Shown here: piece by piece, positions 1 to 6,797 of the stretch | How positions within the stretch are numbered: the stretch's first letter is position 1 | Layout: each line of letters opens with the position of its first letter | Source of the DNA: an uncultured Alistipes sp. | GTDB taxonomy: Bacteria; Bacteroidota; Bacteroidia; Bacteroidales; Rikenellaceae | Length of the DNA: 8,508 bases | NCBI GenBank assembly: GCA_900552955.1 | Contig: USBO01000071.1 | Location: 1-8,508, forward strand | Reading direction: 5' to 3' | Made by a program: the position numbers and the translations under genes | Notes under the pieces: model-generated | Told to the model about the DNA's origin: nothing | The model's input: the letters and a program-made list of their open reading frames with translations, nothing else | Database searches by the model: none

Positions 1-2
1 CC

Positions 3-983
3 CTGCCCGTCGCACCGCTAATCGAATCGCTGCGCGCGTCCGGTCTGCGGGGCGATGAGGAGTGGTTCGGCGCGGCGGGACAGGTCGAGATTCCGCACCG
101 CCGCAACTCGGTGACGTTCCGCTATGCGGCCCGCCGGGGCGCCGTGCCCGGGCTGCGCTTCCGCCACCGGCTGGCGGGGATGGAGAGCGAGTGGTCGGAG
201 GACGACCGGACGGGAATCGCCGATTACGCGCGTCTGCCGCAGGGGCGCTACGTCTTCGAGGTGGCCGTGGGCGACGCTTTCGGACGCTGGTCGGAGCCTG
301 CGCGATTCCCCTTCACGATTCTCACGCCGTGGTATGCCACGGGCGGGGCCTATGCGGGCTATCTGCTGCTGCTGGGGCTCACGTTCTACGGGCTGTGGCT
401 GCTGGTGATGCGTTTCTACCGCCGGCGCTACCTGCGGCGGCTGCGGTTGCAGGAGATCGTGTCGCTGCGGCGCGCCAACAAGGAGCTGCGGCAGCAGATC
501 GAGACCCGCGACGCGGAGATCGTGGCTCAGAGCTCGACGCTCGTCGGACGCAACGAGATCATCCTGCGGCTGCGCGACATGGTGAACGACTTCCAGCAGA
601 AGCACGGCAGCCGCACCACGGCGCCGCTGTGGCAGAAGGTCAACGCCTACGTGAGCGGCAAACTCGACACGGAGAGCGACTGGACGCTGTTTCTCATCAA
701 GTTCGAACAAAAACACTCCTCCTTCTTCCGCATCATGAAGGAGCGCTTCCCCGAGTTGACGCCCAGCGATCTGAGACTGAGCGCCTGTCTGAAGATGAAT
801 CTTTGCACGAAGGAGATCGCTGCGCTGACGAGCCTGTCGGTGCGGGCGGTCGAAAACAGCCGCTACCGGCTGCGCAAGAAACTCGGATTGACTTCGGCCC
901 AGAATTTGAATGAGTTCCTGTTGCATATTGATTCACAGGAATCGGAGCCGGAAGATGATGAAGTGCAAACATTCGATTTTTAA
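3..983 (+). CDS. SusR-like membrane-spanning transcriptional regulator (Y_Y_Y + LuxR-type HTH), 5' truncated
   Basis: The frame is open from the left edge to TAA at 981-983, so the start and N-terminal part are missing; 326 residues are visible. Residues about 30-108 resemble a Y_Y_Y (triple-tyrosine) domain, with RLAGMESEW, then DYARLPQGRYVFEV and DAFGRWSE. A hydrophobic stretch follows at about 116-138 (GYLLLLGLTFYGLWLLV), then basic residues RRRYLRR, a likely coiled coil at about 145-200, and a LuxR/GerE-like helix-turn-helix at about 252-296 (LTPSDLRLSACLKM, TKEIAALTSLSVRAVENSRYRLRKKLGL split over two helices). The tail is acidic. In this family the Y_Y_Y domain normally follows a periplasmic beta-propeller, which is presumably cut off here. 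No histidine kinase or receiver domain follows the membrane helix, so this is a one-component SusR-like regulator rather than a hybrid two-component system. It lies 231 bp upstream of the susC-like gene on the same strand and probably activates it when it binds a glycan fragment in the periplasm (inference). Confidence 0.88.
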   Translation: MPVAPLIESLRASGLRGDEEWFGAAGQVEIPHRRNSVTFRYAARRGAVPGLRFRHRLAGMESEWSEDDRTGIADYARLPQGRYVFEVAVGDAFGRWSEPARFPFTILTPWYATGGAYAGYLLLLGLTFYGLWLLVMRFYRRRYLRRLRLQEIVSLRRANKELRQQIETRDAEIVAQSSTLVGRNEIILRLRDMVNDFQQKHGSRTTAPLWQKVNAYVSGKLDTESDWTLFLIKFEQKHSSFFRIMKERFPELTPSDLRLSACLKMNLCTKEIAALTSLSVRAVENSRYRLRKKLGLTSAQNLNEFLLHIDSQESEPEDDEVQTFDF

Positions 984-1041
984 ACGGTTGATTCTTAATT
1001 GTTTCATTGTTCTTTGAGAGGTAATCGAGAGGACGTGGAAG

Positions 1042-1081
1042 AGCGGTTTTTCGGCATTGGAGTAGCCGAAGTGTAGCCGCT
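1042..1081. repeat. Nested inverted repeat downstream of the regulator gene
   Basis: An inner inverted repeat TTCGGC (1050-1055) / GCCGAA (1065-1070) with a 9-nt spacer is flanked by an outer pair AGCGG (1042-1046) / CCGCT (1077-1081). The interior gaps are unequal (3 and 6 nt). Four T residues occur at 1081-1084, so it could fold as a weak terminator for the regulator gene. The stem is interrupted and the T run short, so this reading is unsure. It overlaps the direct repeat at 1060-1079 and may simply be part of a protein-binding site. Confidence 0.35.
1060..1079 (+). promoter_or_regulatory. Candidate operator: two GTAGCCG direct repeats 11 bp apart
   Basis: GTAGCCG occurs at 1062-1068 and again at 1073-1079, a spacing of exactly 11 bp. 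The match extends upstream to G(A/T)GTAGCCG with one mismatch. The second copy ends just before the TTTTCG that could serve as the -33 element. With a start site near 1121 the repeats cover about -61 to -42, where activators commonly bind. The neighbouring LuxR-type HTH regulator is the obvious candidate to bind it. The repeat is seen directly; its function is inferred. Confidence 0.45.
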
Positions 1082-1115
1082 TTTCGCAACGATATCTCCG
1101 AACCTCCTATTTTTG
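1081..1115 (+). promoter_or_regulatory. Candidate Bacteroidota-type promoter of the susC operon
   Basis: TATTTTTG at 1108-1115 fits the -7 consensus TAnnTTTG of the Bacteroidota housekeeping sigma factor exactly. A partial -33 element (TTTTCG, 1081-1086, against TTTG) lies 21 bp upstream. Transcription would start near 1120-1122, giving a leader of about 93 nt before the ATG at 1215. The weak -33 match fits a promoter that needs an activator. Confidence 0.55.
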
Positions 1116-1121
1116 TTTTCG

Positions 1122-1214
1122 TGAAACTTTCCCGGGCAGCGCCTCGCCGGATTCCGTTCGGCCATTGCGGCGGGACGTGCGGCCCAACAGTAGAAACATA
1201 AACCTAAAATTACA
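1122..1214 (+). other. Predicted 5' leader of the susC operon, mostly GC-rich
   Basis: The first two thirds are GC-rich and can form a small hairpin: 1146-1151 pairs with 1157-1162, including one G-U pair, around a 5-nt loop. The last 25 bases before the ATG (AGAAACATAAACCTAAAATTACA region) are strongly A-rich and should be unpaired. This is typical of Bacteroidota translation starts, which lack a Shine-Dalgarno sequence. No reading frame or riboswitch was recognised. The 5' end depends on the promoter call. Confidence 0.35.
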
Positions 1215-4200
1215 ATGAAAAAGAATCGACCGAAGAGTGGCGGCGCCTGCCGCTTCTTGTTGAAGACGTTCGTATCGGCGGTTCTGCTGTTCGGCGTCTC
1301 CATTGCGAGCGCTTTCGCGCAGAACACGATCGACGTAACGGGTAAAGTCATCGATGCGGAGGGACAGCCCGTCATCGGTGCCAGCGTAGTGGTCGCCGGA
1401 ACCTACACCGGAACGACGACGGGGGCGGACGGAGGTTTCGCGCTCAAGGCCCGCGAGGGACAGGAATTGGAAATCTCATTCATAGGTATGGCCACGCAGC
1501 GCGTGCCCGTGTCGGCCGTGCCGCTCACGGTGACGCTCCAGAGCGAATCGACGATGATCGAGCAGGCCGTGGTGATCGGTTACGGTACGGCCAAGAAGCG
1601 CGACCTGACGGGTTCGATCGTCAACGTCGACGCTGCGACGATCGCCAACCGCCCGTCGGCTAACCCGCTGGCCTCGTTGCAGGGCCGTGTGGCCGGTGTG
1701 CAGATCACCAACTCGGGCCGTGCGGGACAGGATCCCGAAATCCGTATCCGCGGTACGAACTCGATCAACGGCTTCGCGCCGCTCTACGTGGTGGACGGAA
1801 TGTTCACCGATAACATCAACTACCTCAACTCGAACGATATCGAGTCGTTCGAGATTCTGAAAGACCCCTCGTCGCTGGCCATCTTCGGCGTGCGCGGCGC
1901 CAACGGCGTCATCATCGTCACGACCAAGCGCGCCAAGCAGGGGCAGACGGTGGTCAACATCAATCAGTCGGTGGGCGTGAAGCACGTCGGTCACCGTATG
2001 TCGCTGACCGACGGCCCGCAGTTCCGCGAGCTCTACAACGAGCAGCTCTCGAACATGGGCGGCGATCCGTTCGATTACACCCACTACCAGGCCAACACCG
2101 ACTGGCAGGACGCCATCTTCCAGAACGCCATGATCAGCCAGACGACGGCCAGCATCATGGGTTCCAACGAGAAGAGCAACTTCTATCTGGGTGTGGGCTA
2201 CACCTACGAGCAGGGCAATATCATGGATGAGGAGATGCAGAAGGTGACCGTCAACTTCAGCGACGAGTACAAGATGAAGGATTGGCTCAAGTTCGGCGTG
2301 CAGATGAACGGCGCCTACCTACTGCCGCCCGATGCCAAGAACGTGACGGGAGCCATCCACGCAGCGCCGATCTCGCCGATCTACGACACGGCCACGGGCG
2401 GTTACTACAAACTGCCGTCGTTCCAGAGTTCGCAGATCTCCAACCCGATGATCGACATCGAGGAGTTCGCCGCCCACAACAAGGCGCAGAACTACCGTTT
2501 CGCCGGCAACGTCTACGGCGAGATCAATTTCCTGCCCGAGCTGAAGTTCCGCGCCGCCTTCTCGATCGACTATCAGTCGAACAATTCGCGTCAGTTCTCG
2601 CCCGTGAAGTATGAGTACGACCCCGATCTGGGGACGATCAACGCCCGCAGCGACCGCGAAACGATCTCGCAGACCAAGTCCAACACGCTCAACGCGCAGC
2701 AGGACTATATCCTCACCTATGCCAAGACCTTCGCCGAGAAGCACGACCTGACGCTGATGGCCGGTCTGACGACCAACTTCACCAACTACGAGGAGCTCGT
2801 CGGCGGCCGCGGCCAGAACATCACGTCGGCCGACCTGCCGATTCCCAACGATCCCGACAAATGGTGGATTTCGTCGATCGGCGACATCGCCTCGGCGACC
2901 AACAGCGGCAAGCAGTATCGCCGGTTCACGATGTCGTATCTGTTCCGCGCGCTCTACAACTACAACCGCCGCTATCTGGTCAACTTCTCGTTCCGCCGCG
3001 ACGGCGCTTCGGTGTTCAGACACACGGGCAACACGTGGGACAACTTCTACTCGGTGGGTGCCGGCTGGATCATGAGCGAGGAGAACTTCATGCGCAGCCA
3101 GAACGTGATCGACTACCTGAAGATCAAAGGTTCGTACGGTGTGCTGGGCAACCAGAACATCGGTTCCGACGGCGGCTACTATCCCGCTTTCCCGACGCTC
3201 AACTCGGCGAACGCCATCTTCGGCGACAACATCATCTCCTCCTACTCGCAGGCCTATCTGGTGACGAATCTGCGCTGGGAGAAGACCAAGGCGTGGGAAG
3301 TGGGCTTCGAGATGATGATGCTCAACCAGCGTCTGCGCATCGAGCCGACCTATTACAGCAAGACGACCGAGGACCTGATCTGCTATCTGTCCAACTTCAT
3401 GGGTGCGCAGGACGGTCTGATCAACTCAGGTTCGATCCGCAACCGCGGCTTCGAGCTGTCGGGATCGTGGAGCGACACGATCGGCGATGACTTCCGCTAC
3501 ACCGTGTCGGGCAACCTGACCACGATCAACAACAAGGTGCTCACGCTGGGCAAGACCTACTATCAGGGCGACAAGAGCGTGGCCGTCTCCGAGCCGGGCA
3601 TGCCGATCGGCTACTTCTACGGCTACGAGGTCGAGGGCGTGTACCAGAACAAGGCCGACATCGCCGCCTCGCCCGAGAATACGCTGGCGGCCGTGGCTCC
3701 GGGCGACCTGAAGTTCCGCGACGTGACGGGCGACAACAAGATCACCGAGGCCGACCGTACGATGATCGGCAACCCCACGCCCGACTTCACCTACGGCTAC
3801 TCGATCAACCTGCAGTACAAGAATTTCGATCTGGGCATCGACTTCCAGGGTGTCTACGGCAACGAAATCTTCAACACGGGCTTCCTGTCGGCCTATGCGC
3901 AGTACAACTACCACTCGAAGCGTCTGGGCCGCTGGAACGGCGAGGGTACGTCGAACTGGGAGCCGATTCTCGACTCGTCGCGCGCCACACAGATGATGAA
4001 CTCGAGCTACTTCATCGAGGACGGCAGCTACCTGCGGCTCAAGAACATCCAGCTGGGTTACAGCTTCGGCGACCGCATCCTCCGGAAGATCCGTCTCAAG
4101 GCGCTGCGCGTGTTCATGAACATCGACAATCTGGCCACATGGTCGCACAACACCGGCTACACGCCCGAGATCGGCGGTTCGGCGCTTGCGTTCGGCATCG

Positions 4201-4262
4201 ACACGGGGGCTACCTACCCGATGCCTACGATCATCACTTTCGGTGTAAACGTATCTTTCTAA
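1215..4262 (+). CDS. SusC/RagA-family TonB-linked outer membrane transporter
   Basis: This 1015-residue protein is the TonB-dependent channel that imports bound oligosaccharides across the outer membrane. A Sec signal peptide ends at about ASAFA-Q (residues 31-36). Next is a carboxypeptidase-regulatory-like domain (about 38-110, VTGKVIDAEGQPVIGASV), then VVIGYGTAKKRDLTGS (about 118-135), the usual sequence at the start of the plug. The plug runs to about 240 and holds LYVVDGM and the SusC hallmark IFGVRGANGVIIVTTK. The rest is the beta-barrel, ending in the aromatic residue expected of outer membrane proteins (FGVNVSF). There is no extra N-terminal STN signalling domain, so it is a plain transporter rather than an anti-sigma-linked transducer. 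The chosen ATG follows an A-rich leader and gives an intact signal peptide. The susD-like partner starts 13 bp downstream, as is usual for this obligate pair. The imported sugar is not readable from this protein; the beta-1,2-glucan suggestion comes from the GH144-like gene. Confidence 0.96.
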   Translation: MKKNRPKSGGACRFLLKTFVSAVLLFGVSIASAFAQNTIDVTGKVIDAEGQPVIGASVVVAGTYTGTTTGADGGFALKAREGQELEISFIGMATQRVPVSAVPLTVTLQSESTMIEQAVVIGYGTAKKRDLTGSIVNVDAATIANRPSANPLASLQGRVAGVQITNSGRAGQDPEIRIRGTNSINGFAPLYVVDGMFTDNINYLNSNDIESFEILKDPSSLAIFGVRGANGVIIVTTKRAKQGQTVVNINQSVGVKHVGHRMSLTDGPQFRELYNEQLSNMGGDPFDYTHYQANTDWQDAIFQNAMISQTTASIMGSNEKSNFYLGVGYTYEQGNIMDEEMQKVTVNFSDEYKMKDWLKFGVQMNGAYLLPPDAKNVTGAIHAAPISPIYDTATGGYYKLPSFQSSQISNPMIDIEEFAAHNKAQNYRFAGNVYGEINFLPELKFRAAFSIDYQSNNSRQFSPVKYEYDPDLGTINARSDRETISQTKSNTLNAQQDYILTYAKTFAEKHDLTLMAGLTTNFTNYEELVGGRGQNITSADLPIPNDPDKWWISSIGDIASATNSGKQYRRFTMSYLFRALYNYNRRYLVNFSFRRDGASVFRHTGNTWDNFYSVGAGWIMSEENFMRSQNVIDYLKIKGSYGVLGNQNIGSDGGYYPAFPTLNSANAIFGDNIISSYSQAYLVTNLRWEKTKAWEVGFEMMMLNQRLRIEPTYYSKTTEDLICYLSNFMGAQDGLINSGSIRNRGFELSGSWSDTIGDDFRYTVSGNLTTINNKVLTLGKTYYQGDKSVAVSEPGMPIGYFYGYEVEGVYQNKADIAASPENTLAAVAPGDLKFRDVTGDNKITEADRTMIGNPTPDFTYGYSINLQYKNFDLGIDFQGVYGNEIFNTGFLSAYAQYNYHSKRLGRWNGEGTSNWEPILDSSRATQMMNSSYFIEDGSYLRLKNIQLGYSFGDRILRKIRLKALRVFMNIDNLATWSHNTGYTPEIGGSALAFGIDTGATYPMPTIITFGVNVSF

Positions 4263-4275
4263 AACAGCTTAACCA

Positions 4276-5829
4276 ATGAAAACGATCATAAGAAATCTGA
4301 AACTCTGGGTCATCGCCGCGGCGACGGTCGCAACGGCCGCGTGCAGCGACCTGCTCGACCAGCGTCCGCAGGGACAGTGGACCATCGACGACATCGAGGG
4401 CGGCGCCTACTTCTCGCAGGTGATGGCGCTCTACGCCAAGGCGCGCCACTACAACATCACGGCGGGCATTCCGGCCTTCGCCATCCACTACTACCGTTCG
4501 GAGGATTCGCGCAAGGGCTCGACCACGACCGACGGTGCGGAGCACGTGCCTATGTACGAGAACTTCCAGTACACGCCGGCCAACTCGCTGCTGAACCCCT
4601 ACTGGACGCAGAATTACGACATCATCAACAACGCCAACACCATCCTCTCCGACATGCAGAAGGCAAAGGAGGCCGGTGCGCAGCTCGATGAGGCGGAGTT
4701 GCAGTGCGGCATGGAGGCCCATTTCTTCCGCGGCTGGTGCTACTTCAATCTGGTGCGCGCGTTCGGCGAGGTGCCGCTGATCGATTTCGCCATCACCAGC
4801 TCGGACGAAGCCAACATCCCCAAGTCGTCGGTGGACAAGATCTGGGCCTTGATCGACGCCGATCTGACAGCCGCCGAAGGGCTGCCCCGCCGCTGGGAGT
4901 CGCGCTACATCGGCCGCATCACCTACGGCGCGGCGCGTGCGCTCCATGCCAAGACCTATGCGCAGCGCAGCCAGTGGTCGCAGATGTATCAGGCCGCCAA
5001 GAACGTGATCGATTCGAAGGTCTACAACCTCGACACGCCCTTCGATAAGATCTTCCGCGAGGAGGGCGAAAACTCCTCGGAGTCGGTCTGGGAGTTGCAG
5101 TGCACCGCCACGCTGGCCGAGCCTTCGTCCAACGAGCTGGGCAGCCAGTTCTGCGAGGTGCAGGGGTGCCGCGGCTCGGGTACGAGCAACCTGGGCTGGG
5201 GCTGGCACATGGCCGACATGGAGCTCTACAACGCTTTCGAGGCGGGCGATCCGCGGCGCGACGAGACGCTCCTCTACTTCTCGACCCCCTCGAAGCCGTG
5301 GCCGTCGTACGCTCCGCCGACGGGTAACGCTCCCTTCAACGAGTTCCTCGTGTCGCAGGACGGTCTGGACGGCGACTTCTACAACAAGAAAGCCTATTGC
5401 AGCCCCACGCTGCGCCAGTACTACGGCAGCAACTCGGGCAAGTGGTACAACATCCGCATGATCCGCTACTCGGATGTGGTGCTCATGGCTGCCGAGGCGG
5501 CTTGTGAGCTGGGCGGCGAGGCGATGATCGAGGAGGCGCTCGGCTATCTGGAGCAGGTGCGCGCCCGTGCCCGCGGCGGCAATGCGAGCGTACTGCCTGA
5601 GGTGACCACCAAGAACCAGGCGGAGCTGCGTGCGGCGATTCACCACGAACGCCACGTGGAGTTCGCCCTCGAGTTCGACCGCTTCTACGATCTGGTGCGC
5701 TGGAACGAGGCTTTGACCGTGCTCGGCAACAAGGGTTACACCGACAAGAACAAGTACCTGCCCCTGCCGCAGACGCAGGTCGACGCTTCGAACGGCGTGC
5801 TGGTGCAGAATCCCGATTATGTCAACTAA
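4276..5829 (+). CDS. SusD/RagB-family surface glycan-binding lipoprotein
   Basis: This 517-residue protein caps the SusC channel and hands it captured oligosaccharides. The N-terminus is a lipoprotein signal with the lipidated cysteine at residue 23 (VATAAC-SDLLDQRP). The CSDLLD start is typical of SusD proteins, although the -3 position is Thr rather than the usual Leu. The N-terminal TPR-like half contains RGWCYFNLVRAFGEVPLI (about 152-168), a strong SusD signature. The C-terminal family motif is at about 456-478 (HHERHVEFALEFDRFYDLVRW), matching the common pattern in which an Arg-rich helix leads into RFxDLxRW. Length is normal for the family. It follows the susC-like gene by 13 bp and precedes the LamG gene by 15 bp, so all three are almost certainly cotranscribed. 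Ligand identity cannot be read from the sequence. Confidence 0.95.
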   Translation: MKTIIRNLKLWVIAAATVATAACSDLLDQRPQGQWTIDDIEGGAYFSQVMALYAKARHYNITAGIPAFAIHYYRSEDSRKGSTTTDGAEHVPMYENFQYTPANSLLNPYWTQNYDIINNANTILSDMQKAKEAGAQLDEAELQCGMEAHFFRGWCYFNLVRAFGEVPLIDFAITSSDEANIPKSSVDKIWALIDADLTAAEGLPRRWESRYIGRITYGAARALHAKTYAQRSQWSQMYQAAKNVIDSKVYNLDTPFDKIFREEGENSSESVWELQCTATLAEPSSNELGSQFCEVQGCRGSGTSNLGWGWHMADMELYNAFEAGDPRRDETLLYFSTPSKPWPSYAPPTGNAPFNEFLVSQDGLDGDFYNKKAYCSPTLRQYYGSNSGKWYNIRMIRYSDVVLMAAEAACELGGEAMIEEALGYLEQVRARARGGNASVLPEVTTKNQAELRAAIHHERHVEFALEFDRFYDLVRWNEALTVLGNKGYTDKNKYLPLPQTQVDASNGVLVQNPDYVN

Positions 5830-5844
5830 AACAAGTCAGAAACC

Positions 5845-6708
5845 ATGAAATTCCTCAGATATTTTCCGTTGATTTCGATGACCGCGGCGTTGCTTGCCCT
5901 CGGTTCGTGCAAGCAGGATCTGGGTCAGGATCCTCCCTTCAATTACCCCGACGACGGTTCGGCGGCCGTGCAGCTTCCCGATCCGCTCTACCATCTGGCC
6001 TGCGACGGCGATCTGTTCCTCGACGGCACGCTCAAAGGTGAGATGAAGACCTACACCGGCCAGTCGCCGATGTTCGTCGACGGCAAGTCGGGCAAAGCCT
6101 ATCAGAACAGCGAGGGCGAGGCGCTCATCCTGACGCCCGACGCCGCTTCGATGAACAAGCTCAAGGAGCTGGGCAGCTACTCGATTTTCATGTGGATCAA
6201 GTTCGACGGCACGAACAAGAGTGCGGCGAGCCTCTTCGCGCTCGGCAACCGTTCGGTCGAGGTGGGGTTGGTCGACCTCTTCCTCGAGAGCGCCGACAAG
6301 AACAACCCGGGCCGCTTCTTCTTCAAGGGCTACATGAAATCGACCGGTGCGGCCGGCACGCCCGACGCCTGGTTCGACGCCGGCGACGACGCCAAGATCG
6401 CCAACATGGCGGGCGTCTGGGCGCACGTGGGCGTGACCTACAATGCCGAGAACTCGACCATCACGCTCTACCACAACGGCGGCGAGGTCTGCAACCGCGT
6501 GCTGGGCGGCGGTTCGTTCGGAGCGCTGAAGTTCGACGCTATCAGCGGCATCTGCATGGGCGCCTTCCCCTCGATGGTCGGGCTGGGAACCGGCTCGGGA
6601 TGGCCCTCCGAGGCGTCGTTCTACACGGGAGCGATGGACGAGATCTATTTCTACGACAAGGCGCTGACCCCGGGACAGGTGTCGGGGCTCTATGAACTGA
6701 CCAAATAA
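5845..6708 (+). CDS. LamG (concanavalin A-like) domain lipoprotein, probable surface glycan-binding protein
   Basis: The 287-residue product starts with a signal peptide and a good lipobox (LGS-C, Cys22), followed by KQDLGQD. The Lys and acidic residue after the cysteine resemble the surface-export signal of Bacteroidota lipoproteins. A short linker leads into a jelly-roll domain of the laminin-G-3 / concanavalin A-like type. Recognisable strands are YSIFMWIKFDG (about 113-123), WAHVGVTYNAENSTITLYHNGG (W192 onward, in two strands) and the C-terminal AMDEIYFYDKALTPGQVSGLYE (about 263-284). I see no glycoside hydrolase active-site motif such as the ExDxxE of GH16, so it is more likely a binder than an enzyme. 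Its place directly after the susCD pair is the position where PULs encode SusE/F-like surface glycan-binding proteins, so that role is inferred. The ligand could be beta-1,2-glucan if it matches the downstream enzyme; a protein-protein role cannot be excluded. Confidence 0.82.
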   Translation: MKFLRYFPLISMTAALLALGSCKQDLGQDPPFNYPDDGSAAVQLPDPLYHLACDGDLFLDGTLKGEMKTYTGQSPMFVDGKSGKAYQNSEGEALILTPDAASMNKLKELGSYSIFMWIKFDGTNKSAASLFALGNRSVEVGLVDLFLESADKNNPGRFFFKGYMKSTGAAGTPDAWFDAGDDAKIANMAGVWAHVGVTYNAENSTITLYHNGGEVCNRVLGGGSFGALKFDAISGICMGAFPSMVGLGTGSGWPSEASFYTGAMDEIYFYDKALTPGQVSGLYELTK

Positions 6709-6711
6709 GCG

Positions 6712-6730
6712 GCGGCGTTCGCAACGCTGC
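6712..6730 (+). repeat. Short hairpin just after the LamG stop codon
   Basis: GCGGCGTT (6712-6719) pairs with AACGCTGC (6723-6730), including one G-U pair, around a 3-nt CGC loop. It begins 3 nt after the stop codon and has no T tract, so it is not a terminator by itself. It may protect the 3' end of an upstream transcript. Chance is possible in such GC-rich DNA. Confidence 0.4.
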
Positions 6731-6750
6731 GCGATTGTTGCACAGAACGG

Positions 6751-6784
6751 AAGAGGGGGCCCTCATCAAGGCCCCCTCTTTTGA
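6751..6784 (+). terminator. Strong intrinsic-terminator-like hairpin between the LamG and GH144-like genes
   Basis: AAGAGGGGGCC (6751-6761) and GGCCCCCTCTT (6770-6780) form a perfect 11-bp stem around an 8-nt loop. Two more T residues follow, giving a TTTT run at 6779-6782. The tail is short, so termination may be incomplete. The stem ends 17 nt before the ATG at 6798 and I see no TAnnTTTG promoter in 6709-6797. Expression of the downstream enzyme therefore probably depends on read-through, making this a likely attenuator that keeps enzyme levels below those of the SusC/SusD/LamG proteins. Confidence 0.75.
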
Positions 6785-6797
6785 AAAACTGCGGTTT

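Noticed and set aside
4234..5655. A 473-codon open frame on the minus strand opposite the susD-like gene.
   Set aside because: Same antisense shadow effect; the + strand encodes an unmistakable SusD-family protein.
6735..6797. In-frame upstream ATG at 6735 as the start of the GH144-like gene.
   Set aside because: It would put the terminator stem inside the coding region and place 21 charged or polar residues before an otherwise perfect lipoprotein signal.
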